Assembly: GCA_963921825.1 (NCBI GenBank)
Contig: OY997589.1
Location: 15,397,735-15,461,734 of the forward strand
Reading direction: 5' to 3'
Source of the DNA: Erodium maritimum
Taxonomy: Eukaryota; Streptophyta; Magnoliopsida; Geraniales; Geraniaceae
DNA: 64,000 nucleotides
The position numbers and the translations under genes were made by a program. Below are positions 12,153 to 22,300 of this stretch, one piece after another. Within the stretch, counting starts at the first letter, position 1. Each line of letters begins with the position of its first letter. The notes beneath the pieces were generated by a model. The model was not told the origin of the DNA and ran no database searches. It saw only the letters and a program-made list of their open reading frames with translations.

Positions 12153-13049
12153 TTTAGGGACATTTCCAACCAATGGCGGTAGACGGTGGTTCCATTGAAA
12201 AGGAGGAGAAATAGATATGAAGAATAGGAGGTAGAATCGGATATGAAGGAGAAGAGACATAATCGATTGTGATGGAAAAAGGGAGGCAGAATCTTGAGAG
12301 ATGAAGGTGAAGAGGACAGTGGTAGAATCATGATGGTCTACAATGATGAAAATAGAGGCGTATTCATGGATGGATGTCTAGCAGGGTATTGAATACCCCA
12401 TAGAGTATAGGGTTTAGGTGGTCTGGTTTGAATATGAACAAAAAAACATATCGTAAAACCGATAAATGAGGCAAAAAATAATTTTTATTCCACGAAAAAC
12501 ACATGTCAAGTACAAAATAAAATATAATAAACAAAAACGGTGATTACATTTATGGAGGTTAATTGACAGCATTGAGGATAATGACCAATGAGTTGTTCAT
12601 GGTTGGTATTCAATTCTAGGGTCTAGTCTAACGTGTCTATAGCAATGGCCTTGGCTTCAACAATGAGTTTACGCAACCGAGTTACTCTATTTGGTTTGCC
12701 CGTGCTGAGAACAACGTCGAGCTTCTTACATTTGCCTATAGAGTCTTGGGGACGGCCCCGAGATGTTATAAAAAACACTTGAGTTGTTATCAGACGCCAT
12801 ATGTGGAAGATCGTGGATCGAAATATAGTGTAGAAAAATGTGGGGCCCAATAAGGGTAATTTATAGAAGGAAGAGGATGAGTTTTGGCCCTAAAAAATGG
12901 TCCATTAATTAAGTTAACAAGGATATGATGGATGAGTGCAAAATTTGGCCAAAATTTATAAAGAGAAGAATCTTCCATATGTGTGACAGATTTGGTCCCC
13001 AAAGTGCACAGGGAAGGGTCAAGGTTGATTTATAATAAAAGCAAGACAA
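12153..13049. other. Unassigned intergenic region
   Basis: A minus-strand frame at 12623-12850 follows a plausible TATA-like ctataaatta (minus strand, about 12860), but the product matches nothing I know. The purine-rich stretch near 12200-12320 resembles a transposon leader. I would not call a gene. Confidence 0.35.
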
Positions 13050-14110
13050 GATGGTGATTCAATACAAGCTAAATTGAAAACGGTAAAGGAAAATAGAATT
13101 GAAAGCGAAAAAAAGGAAAGGTGGGTGGAAAATAACATAAAAGACTGACACCCAAAGCATCATATTCAACAACAAAATGGTATTTGATTGCTGAATAACG
13201 TCAAAATATTTTCTTATGAGGTCATTTTTCAATCCTCTAAGTTTGCAGTGATATGGATCCATAATCTAGTAGTGGACCATGGTGAACATGAAGTTTAGCT
13301 ATGTGATCATGCAAAGGTTTAACACAACCTTTGTGTGAATTACGCTCATCTTCGACAATCATGTTGTGTTTGATAATGCCCGCCCTCGTTGTGAGCTCTA
13401 AGGTCTAGTCGGACTAGGTTTAGACTAGATGAGTAATGGTATGACGCGACCTTGGATGAACCCAAAAAAAACCCCTCATGTCCTTCATCACGGTCTCTTG
13501 TTTCTGGGCATATGGCATGTGCTTCAGAAGCTATAGCGCTAGTATGGTTTTGACAAAAGCAACCCACAAAGGTATTATTTTGTCAATTAGATAGTAAGGA
13601 GTGTTGTAATCGTGATAATTCACCTGAAACACGATCGTTGGTTGATGCCTGACATATATATGAGTGAACAATGAGAATGGGTTCAATATGTTGATATGTT
13701 GTTAGACCCAAGCATTCCAAAATATGTGTGCCAAAACCAAGTGTCGGTCCCTAAAAAAACTTCGAGCATAATAGACAGATCGTGATGATCTCCACGCTAT
13801 TGTACATCATGTTGGGCAACTGAAGTCTAGCCCAATGAATACTACCAAGACTACATGTGCAACCGAAGAACCCATGCATCTCCTTAATGCGCATTAAGTG
13901 GGAAATATCATTTTCGTTCGGCTTTCGGAGATATGTTCCACCAAACACGTTGATGATGCCATAGTTAAACCTCTTCATATTGACAAGCGTTGTGGTTTTT
14001 CTGATAAAACCCCCTAAGATCTTGTGCTGGAGAATATGCTGGATAAGATGAAATTGGGGTGGCTCAACATGAACTTGGGGCATATTCTCTTGTGACTGCG
14101 ACCCCCACAT
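13050..14110 (-). pseudogene. PIF/Harbinger transposase relic
   Basis: Minus-strand frames align by eye with the better preserved Harbinger transposase at 27402-28680. The left relic has VNMKRFNYGIINVFGGTY, then NDISHLMRIKEMHGFFGC, where the other copy has FCRGIITIFGPTYRHKP and EARGFPGMFDSLDC. Further on, NYHDYNTPYYLIDK parallels NGTYYTLPYYLTDD. The acidic catalytic region is eroded (CSLGSIHW where DSLDCMHW is expected) and there are several frame breaks, so it is dead. No terminal repeats could be assigned with confidence. It may once have belonged with the Pong-like element to its right, but it lies outside that element's terminal repeats. Confidence 0.75.
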
Positions 14111-14156
14111 TCCTTAGAAAAATTTTCCTCACGTACAATCAAGGACAAGGATGTCT

Positions 14157-14924
14157 TCAGGTTAGGCAAGATTGTATGTTGAATGATATGCAAGTATAGG
14201 GGGATACTACCGATCCCTTTCCGGGTACCATTTCCCTTTCCATCATCTCTGATGTTTTTTTGTTACTCTGAACTTTAGACAGGAGAGTAGTTTGAACTTC
14301 AACATACTCTTGAGTGGATGTAGCATCTCCTAATTGGACGATTTTGGTGGGCTTATGGGATTCCAATCGATCCTGAGAACCTATAACACAATGAGAAAAA
14401 ACTGGACCCGCAAGGATTCTTGTCACAATGGGTGAAATTGGAGGTGGCGTGGCTTCCCAGTTCGAGCGGAAGATCCCTTCCGATTGGACGATCGGAGGAG
14501 CTCGTAGGGACTCCCCATATCATCTTGCTAGTTGGTCCACATCTGGGAGGACTGTTATGCATGCCTAGTTTATATGTCTGAGTCGACCACACCGGTAACA
14601 AAAATTTGGTAGCTTTTCATACTCAAGCCGAACCTTAAGTGGGTCCGCATTTGCATCAATTTGAAGTATAAGGTGACATCAGAGCGGTTGGGTAGCATCC
14701 TGCTCCACCTCGAAGCCATAGGAACGTGTCCCATCCCCGTGGTTGGCATGGATTCTTCAGGTTGCTCACTTTATGGATTTCAACTTCTCTTCCAAATTTA
14801 GAGACTATAAAAGCTCTCATTTGGGAAGTCTTAGCCTCCACTGGAATATCGTAAGCTCTAACTGATATGCGGACATGTCTGAAGCTTAAGGTTTTTGGTT
14901 GGGTTCGTGGGGGTAAAGGAGTAA
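14157..14924 (-). pseudogene. LINE ORF1 fragment (DUF4283 and CCHC zinc knuckle)
   Basis: The minus strand encodes SVRAYDIPVEAKTSQMRAF, the DUF4283 signature of plant L1 ORF1 proteins. In the next frame follow LEYEKLPNFCYRCGRLRHIN, a zf-CCHC_4 zinc knuckle, and a proline/serine-rich tail. This nucleic-acid-binding protein coats LINE RNA. The fragment has at least two frame changes and no ORF2. Its upstream side is cut by the Pong-like element that begins at 14925. Confidence 0.75.
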
Positions 14925-17139
14925 GAGCATGTACAATGGAAAGACCCTTGGTGAGTCCCAAGTCATGGGTCCCTTGTGTTGACTGGACAAAATTGCGGGA
15001 TTTGAGACTCAGAATAGTGGGTGTTTTGCAATGAGAGGCTCACAGTTTTAGTGGATGCTGACTTGATGCTGAGTTGTTAATTAATTGATATTTTGCTGTT
15101 TTATTTAATTCTTTATCAGAAATCGTTTAAATTATATAAAATATAAACAAATGTGAAAATAATAATTAATGACAATAAAAAAAATAAGAAATAAATTTAA
15201 CACGAATAAAAATGAACTTGAAGTTTTATTCATCCCTTTTTAATACAGCCCCAAAAAATACATGCTCAAGAATAATTGTGGTGGGCCGATATCCGGTGGT
15301 GGTGGTTGTCGTCGAAGATCTTGAAGTTCACCTTCAAGGGTATTCAAGACTACTCGCAGTCGGGCCTTGCACAACTTGTGCTCTTCCAAATCTTCTTCGG
15401 TGTAGTTGGAGGTATCAGTTTGCCTATAGACATGTACAAGGCAAAGTTTGCTTCCCACTGTTGGGTTATCTTGGATATCATGCAGGTCCTTTCTATCTTG
15501 CCTTCCGACCTTGTACGTTCCATCTCTACGAAGGCACTCATTTGGGCCGTGAGGACGGTCGCCTTTTTTGATGCCTTCGTTGCTTTCTTTCCTTGCGGTC
15601 ACGTTCGGCGAGTTGTTTGAGGGGACTTGCATCGGCCTCATGGGAGGGAGGTGTGTCGCTGAGAGGGCTCTCACTCCCCTCGTTGTGATCAGAAGCTCCC
15701 CATTCTGGTTGTTGGGATTCACCACCAAGAGGTGTGTAATCGTCCCCTGTGCTTGTGGGTGGGGTTGAGCTATAAGCCCCAGCCTCATCCAAGCGTTCTC
15801 GTTGGTGGCGGACCTTGCCCATGATGCCTTCCTCGGCAACGAACTTGTTATTGTCCTCAACCTCAGTAACCCAATGATACAGGTCGAAATGTGCTGGGTG
15901 CTCCCTCGGTCTGTCTTCCTTCGGTACAGCCTCCCACATAGCGTTCACATTTTTCATGTGGTTCTCGTGGTTCCAGCCGCTGCAGTACTCGGCCTTGGAG
16001 GTTTTCAGATAACCGAGGAACCTCTTTGTTTACGACTGACATCTGGCCCAATGTTTCTTGATAGCATTCCAGTTGTAGTGGCGGTGACCTCCGGTCGCGT
16101 TGAACTTCATCTCAATAGTGCACCAGAATGTGTTTCCGGCTTGAGAGTTTCCCTTGATCGCGTCTTTTGTAGTCGAGAGTCAGCACTCTAGGAGGTGTAG
16201 GTATTCCTCGATGGTCCATAACCTCAGATCCTGTGCTGCTCGGGGTCGTCGTTGAGAAGGTCCGGCAGAGGATGACTTCGACCTACAGGTGACGCCTACG
16301 TCGGGTAGTGGGTGGTCGGGGTACTTGTAGAGTTGTGGTGGAAGCTGGAATTGTGGTGGCATCTGGAACCCTTGTGGCAGCATTTGGAATTGTGGCGACA
16401 TGTGAAATTGTGGCGCCATTTGAAATTGTTGTGGACGAAATTGACCTTGGAAATATGAAATTACAAAACTTTTATTACATAAGTATTCTAAATAAATTGG
16501 TTTACTGAATTAAACAACAACAATCACTTAAGAAAATGAATTTAAAAAATACAATAAATGAATTAAAAATACAATAAATAAAAAATTAGTTTGCAATTAC
16601 CTGAGCTCGAACCCGGTTGCATGTATGCCTTGAAAGCGGAGTCCTCACGAGGGTCCGTTAGAATTTCTTGCAAATCCCAAGCTAGTTCATCGGGGGTGAA
16701 TCCTACTTCGTCACCAGCTGATTGTGCACGGCATCCTTGGTCGCCCGACTTTTTTCGCGAGAATATTGGAAATGAGAGAGTAGAATGTGAGAATGAGAGA
16801 GTGAAATTAGAGAATGGTGTGGAGAAAATGAGGTTGGGGTTGGAGTATTTATAGGGTTTAAATTGTATTAGATTTAATTAAAAAAAAGTTACCGTTTCCG
16901 ACCGTTTGGAAACGGTCGGATTTTTTTTTCTGACACAGGGACACGTGGCGCCACGCCATTGGACGAGAACCGGGCAAGGGACGAGGGGCGAGTGACGCGG
17001 CTCAACCCGCGTTTCCGGACGAGGGATGAGGGTTGCGGTCCACGGGCCGCGTAAAAGCCGTCCCACAATGGGACGACCCTCGTCCCGTGGCCCGCAAAAA
17101 CGCGAGCCGAGCCTCAGGGCGGGCCCGTTGTTTATGCTC
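14925..17139 (-). mobile_element. Non-autonomous Pong-like (PIF/Harbinger) element with only the Myb-like gene
   Basis: Terminal repeats gagcatgtacaatgg at the left and, inverted, gagcataaacaacgg at the right. Flanked by a TAA duplication (14922-14924 and 17140-17142), the TWA target of the family. The 2.2-kb interior holds one recognisable gene on the minus strand, the Myb/trihelix-like accessory protein; no DDE transposase is present. The last 300 bases are very GC-rich. Confidence 0.85.
15538..16419 (-). pseudogene. Pong ORF1-like Myb/trihelix DNA-binding protein remnant
   Basis: The reading starts near 16419 with a low-complexity leader of PQF-type repeats (for example MLPQGFQMPPQFQLPPQ). 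It then shows a Myb-like motif (LWTIEEYLHLLEC), a second part in a shifted frame with FWCTIEMKF and WNAIKKHW, and ends with the NAM-associated type tail containing HFDLYHWVTEVEDNNKF and a basic C-terminus rich in RKERKQRRHQKRR. In the Pong/PIF family this protein binds the element ends and works with the transposase. Several frame shifts separate the pieces, so it is a pseudogene. Serine/proline-rich linkers are typical of the family. Confidence 0.7.
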
Positions 17140-17259
17140 TAAGGAGTAACACACAATGACGGATTTAGCTTTTTCAACGAAGGGGTGGGGGGCACCAATT
17201 TTTTTTATAATAAAAAATGACGTCAAAATAATATCACTACTATTAAAAAATTATTATCG

Positions 17260-19029
17260 GAGGATGCAAAAAGAGTTGACTCAATAGTGAAGACGATCAG
17301 AGAGTTGAATGAAGTTCTCGGTTTGCTCCCTTTCAAACTTTTTGCGTTGGTCTAGTTCTTGTGTATTGTGAGTATTATGGAATACTCCATGGTGATTTTT
17401 GTACTAAGAAGAAATATATCTCAGGTGTGGTGCATAAATGCAGCTCTCAAGCTTAGAAATTTTAGAGTCAAGCGTGTCTCCATCGTCTGCATGCATGACA
17501 TCATCGAAAATCTCCGGCCACAAAGAATGTTGATGTTGTCGATATTGAGTCGAATCATTTCGTAGGTGGAACCAATCCGGCGAAGCGTTCAGAGGATGCG
17601 AAGGATGTCTCGTTGAAACAATCTGACGATCCTTAAGCAAGTCTGGCCTAGGGCCCTTAGTAATTCGGGAGTTGGCGGGAAAGCTGATAAGGCTCTACAA
17701 CAGTTTGTAGTTCAGAACAAGTTGTTGGCGCCTCAGGCAAGAAATCTGAACCAGGTAAGTTCTACCGATTTATTCATCTATAACCTGCCATTTGACGTCA
17801 CAAAAGAGTGGGTACGAAACAATTTTGGTGCTTTTGGCGAGGTTGTAGGATGCTCTGTTTTGAAACGTCCAAATAGAAGAGGGAAATTGTTTGGTTTTAT
17901 CACGTTTTTTTCATCGGCAATGGCTGTGGAAACCTTTGATGGATATAAAGTAAATGGCCACATGTTGTTCATCTCCTTCGCACGCCCCCGATTGTCTCTG
18001 GTGGGAGAACAGAGCGTGGGTAGGAAGGAGTGTTTACAAGCTCGTTTCGTGAGTACCAGTGAGTTTTTGATCGGACAATAGGCTACTCAGGTAGGTGAAG
18101 GTAAGGTAGTCGAGTGTGTGTTTCCGGTGAACGTTCCGATAATTGACGAAAACTCCATAGTCAAGATGTGCTTCCATGATTATCACGTTTTCGAGTTTGA
18201 AATCCCCTTGATCACGCGAGATTGTCATGCTTTGATGATTCAAAGTGATGAGGTTTCCTTAAATGGTGACGTCGTTCCTGATTTACGAATATATGGTATG
18301 TTGATTTCGGATTCTCTCCCCGACGAAGACGACTCCGTTTCAAAAGACGTTGTGGGTTTGGGCTTTGAGCTCCAGGTTAACAAGGGGGTCCAGGTCCAAC
18401 ATAAGCATTCAAACCAGGTTGGGCTAGAGATAATCAGGTTCAGGCCCATGTCAATAAAGATCAGGTCCAATCACTTTTAATTAGGGAACAAGCCCTTGTT
18501 TTGAGTCAGAGCGTTCATGCAAAATCCATTCCAATCGTCCCATAGTGGAATTTAGCTAAGATTTTGGTGACTTAAGGCCTTGACCCTCATTTGTTGGGTT
18601 CGGGTGTGGTAGTTTCTCTAGGTGTTGACTCGGTTCAACTTGGTGTTTCGAAGGAACTAATCTTGTTCGGGGATCAAGGTAGTCCTTGGAAAGACATTCT
18701 GGTAAAGAAGCATAACCCTTCGGGTATTGTGATAATACCAAGCCTAGAACACAGTCTATGAGTCGGGAGAGAGATATTCAAAATGCCCCTTTAGCGAGGG
18801 ATATGTGGAATCGTCCTCTCGAGAGTTAAGGATTTTTTGTGTTTTCCTTGACCTCTTCGTATTTATTTATTTTTATTTTTGGGGACTACTCTCCTTGGTC
18901 TAAAGGTTTTTCCTTTAAGCTCCATCGCTGGAAGCTCCCCTGTAATTGTGTTTCTGGTCTTTGACCTCGAGTGCTTTTCTTATTGGAAAGCCTCATGTTT
19001 AATATATTTCTTCACCGATCAAAAAAAAA
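17260..19029 (+). mobile_element. LINE derivative with an RRM-type ORF1 and no reverse transcriptase
   Basis: A 15-bp duplication aaaaaattattatcg (17245-17259 and 19024-19038) flanks the element, overlapping its 3' A-run. The coding part at about 17722-18081 contains an RNA recognition motif: TDLFIYNLPFDVTKEWVRN (RNP2-like), then GKLFGFITF (RNP1-like). Plant L1 elements of one lineage carry such an RRM in ORF1. A second frame, to 18480, continues ORF1. The sequence then passes straight to a T-rich 3' UTR ending ttcaccgatc plus A-run, with no endonuclease or reverse transcriptase. Its own movement would need enzymes in trans. Confidence 0.75.
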
Positions 19030-19489
19030 TTATTATCGCGTAAAATTAATAAATTACTACTTACTAGAAGACGTGATGTCGAGATTGTATATTTTGAACA
19101 ATTTTTTGTTGTTGTGTGCGATCATTATTATCATAAATTCATTGGTATCACATTCGTTTTTCAATCGAGTCTTGATGTTATTCGTAACAGAACATACTCT
19201 ATCTCTTTTATCACGGTGATACTCGATCATATTATAGTAATTATGTAAAGAACTACTTCAAAACTCAAAACCTAAATAATAAATAATAATAGATTTTGTA
19301 AACTAGTTCAAAATAAGAAATTTAAATAATTAAGCAATAAAAAAGTTACAATATATTGAACATAATTGAAATAAATTTTTATGACCACAATAATTTTAAA
19401 GGGAATCAAACTTTTATTTAGAAACATAGATAATCAATTTTAAATGGGTGTAATCTCCAATATTAAATAACATATTAAGTAAGAATAAT

Positions 19490-20317
19490 GGTATATTTTT
19501 AGCTCTGACCTAGCTGCAGCCGTACCTTCTCTGCCTCCTCCTTGAAGCCGCAGGCTATGGCCATGGCGTGCGCCATGGTCCCTTTCCCCATGCTCACAAC
19601 ACAAAGTGCTCTCCCTACCTCTTTTGGGGTTTCTCCTTATCCCTTGTGGGGTCGACCTCTTGTCGTCGCCGTTCATCCCTCCGGTCGACGTGTGCCACCG
19701 TCTCGCATCATTCCCGACAATCAACTACTCCCCCTTCGGGCCGCACCTTCCATGGAACGACCGGAGTCCACGCCGCCGCTATCGGTCTCCTCGCTCTCCA
19801 CGACATCGACTTCGGCAACAGGGTGCAACCACCAATAGGGCCACCTAGGCACCTGCCCTACGTAGCTTCAGGGCAGACTCAATTACACCCGAACACCACC
19901 ATGACCAGAGCGATCCTGAAGGCTCGCTGGATCTAGGACCCGAGACGAGGGCCTCGACAACCAAAGTCGATCACCTCGAGACTGGATGACTCAGTGCTGA
20001 GAGGTCTCGATAATCCTGCAACCACAACTATCTATTTCTGGTCGCTTTTCGATTATTATGCTTTTCGTTGGAACATTTTGCTTTCTGTTTTGTTTTGGAT
20101 TATTTTCATTATGTCTCGCTGTTTTGAGACATCGGTAAGGGGATGTCCTCAGTTATTGTCTACGATATCAAGTAGGCTATCTTTATGGGTCCATGAGCGC
20201 TAGGCTTGCTACGGTCGGCCCGGACATATATCTGGAACCCAGGGCGGTTACGCTCTACCTTGTATGATTTCTTTTTTTTGCAGTAATGCACTTCTCCGGT
20301 TATCCGTTTAAAAAAAG
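19490..20317 (+). mobile_element. Retroposon family A, copy with intact duplication
   Basis: Flanked by an 11-bp direct repeat gtaagaataat (19479-19489 and 20318-20328). It ends in a short A-run after ccggttatccgttta. Its last 200 bases match the inverted copy at 1882-2170. The 5' half is GC-rich, with open frames (19542-19936) rich in Pro/Ser/Thr that match no family I know. The duplication and A-run point to L1-type retroposition. Confidence 0.7.
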
Positions 20318-20529
20318 GTAAGAATAATTGGTTTTACGTTAATTAAAAATGAGAAATTACAAAAATGAAAGTGGGAAAGAATTAAGAAATATAATATAAA
20401 AATACAAAAACAACACAAACGGGTAATTCATTTGGATTAGTTGTCATTAAAAAAATAAAGTACGAGGAGGGGCATACTTGAAAATTAGAAGTAAGTATGG
20501 GTAATGAACACTAGTTTTCAGAAAGTTGA

Positions 20530-20530
<1 letters not shown>

Positions 20531-20559
<29 letters not shown>
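20531..20559. repeat. Run of 29 C residues
   Basis: An uninterrupted 29-base C homopolymer next to the right end of the hAT-like shell. The other arm has ggggtgggggg, so the tract probably grew from a shorter G/C run. The length may be inexact in any assembly. Confidence 0.9.
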
Positions 20560-20561
<2 letters not shown>

Positions 20562-20580
20562 ATCCGTCACTGGTAGCACC

Positions 20581-21735
20581 ATCCTACAAAAGGACCATTG
20601 TTCCCTAGCTCGAATACCTTTTATCGCGGAAGAAAGTAGAAAATAATTATTTTATCGTATAACGGTTGGACCTTTAAATCCCTGACATTCCAAACATTTG
20701 CAATCACAATGTAGAGAAATCGGGGTCTTACTCGTTTATTGACAAAAAACAGTCGACAAGTGCATATCGATACCGAGAGTTGTCCGCAGTTGGAACCGTG
20801 TTGGCCGGGACTACTATGACCGCATCGTCGTGGTCTTTTTGATGACAAATAGAGACCTCAGTAAGAACAAAACTAATAATTAAAATTAAGAAAAGTTGTT
20901 TCTTACATTAATTTAAAACAATAAAACTAATGATTATATGCTAATCCAAAATAAGATGTAGCAGGTTGATTCGCAATTGATCCATCGATAAGTTCTCGTT
21001 GGGGGTACGGGCACGGTGTAAAAAATGATCAGCTACACACTAATTAGGAAAATTTTGAGTAATAATGATCTGTTAATAGTATGAGCTTATATTGGGCCTG
21101 AGCCCAATTTTCACGATATGGGCCCGTGCCCATTTCCGTATTTCACCAATATCAAGATATTCCGATTTCTCCTGTCTCTTTTTTTTGTTTTTATATTAAA
21201 ATAATTTAGAGCAACGGAATCCTATGCAACGTACGACCCGCCATAACTCTAAGTGACGAAAATACCCTCGACATCCAGCTAGCGGAGAGCGGGACTCACG
21301 CGTAATAAATGGTGCGTGATTAGGGTTCCATCTGTCCTTTCATGCGTTATAATACCCATCATGAGTACTTCCTGACGAAGTAGAACCCGCGTCCCCCAGT
21401 AAACTTCGTTTCACCCAAAAATACCCTTACACCCACTCTTCGTCGCCGACAGAGATGACCAATGGCATTATAGACATTTTCTAATTGATTTGGAATTTTG
21501 AAAAGGGAAAAAAAATCAGAAATCTAGGAAAGGGATCTAACCGTATAATCCAACTCGCGCAATCTGCGCCATCGATATTGACTGTAAGTAGAGACGCTAG
21601 TGGCCCACTCCTCTCATACGGCCAATGGTGTTTCGCCACGCGTCCACACGTTCTGCAGTTTTTTTGTCTTGTAGCAACTGTTTTGGCGAAAATGAAAATT
21701 TTGGCGGGCAATCGAGCCAAATTCAAATAAAGAGT
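20581..21735. other. Intergenic region upstream of the F-box gene
   Basis: No gene recognised. It becomes less AT-rich near 21220-21700, where the FBS4 promoter should lie, with complementary short frames on both strands at 21481-21730 that I regard as chance. No transposon ends seen. Confidence 0.45.
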
Positions 21736-21744
21736 AAACCCTAG
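21736..21744 (+). promoter_or_regulatory. Telo-box near the F-box transcription start
   Basis: AAACCCTAG followed by C- and CT-rich leader DNA (tctctctctct at about 21808). The telo-box plus a pyrimidine patch is common at 5' ends of broadly expressed plant genes. Placement just before a leader with likely introns supports a start of transcription close to here. Confidence 0.5.
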
Positions 21745-22300
21745 CTGCCCCCAATTCTATCCCTTTCTCTCTCTGGACTCGCGCTTTTCGTTTTGGCTCG
21801 CAAAACTTCTCTCTCTCTCTAACCCCGCGATCTGGCGCTGAAAATCTCTGCTGCTGTGAGGTCTTTGCTTCAATTCGTTGCTCATTTCTGTTTCATTTCA
21901 ATTTCCCACTTCGATCTCTGTTTGTTTCTCCTCCTCATCTGACTTCTCTGCCGTTTCTTTGTTTTAGTGCTTGTAGTGGAGTTTTCCGATGATTTGCTAG
22001 ACGGTGGCAGAGCGGGATCGGAGACTGACTCGGTAATTTCTCATCTCCGACGATCATATACGTTTCTGGATGTGTTTTTGGGTTTCAGTATTCAGTTTGT
22101 GTTTTATATGTCGAGGATCTGATCTTGTCAGTTTGTATGCTTGATTCAATTTTCGAAATTTGTTATTTCAGATCTTGATTTATGATGGATATTATTTTTG
22201 CTCTCAGTTGAGGTTTAATTGCCAGAAAAAAGGTTAATTTATTGGGTGCGGAGGGGAAATACTCAACAGGGCCATAGGATTCAATAGGGGAAGAAGAAGT

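Larger units (their letters stand above)
17154..20572. mobile_element. Old hAT-like shell carrying nested insertions
   Basis: Left end caatgacggatttag and right end (inverted) cagtgacggattt agree at 12 of 13 positions. Flanks gtaacaca (17146-17153) and gtagcacc (20573-20580) agree at 6 of 8, consistent with a decayed 8-bp duplication. Without its two retroposons (17260-19029 and 19490-20317) the shell is only about 0.8 kb and AT-rich, with no coding capacity. A related left end occurs at 61585. Family assignment rests only on ends and duplication size. Confidence 0.55.

Noticed and set aside
21481-21730. Matching frames of 81 codons on opposite strands
   Set aside because: Overlap of complementary frames in promoter DNA without motifs; likely chance.
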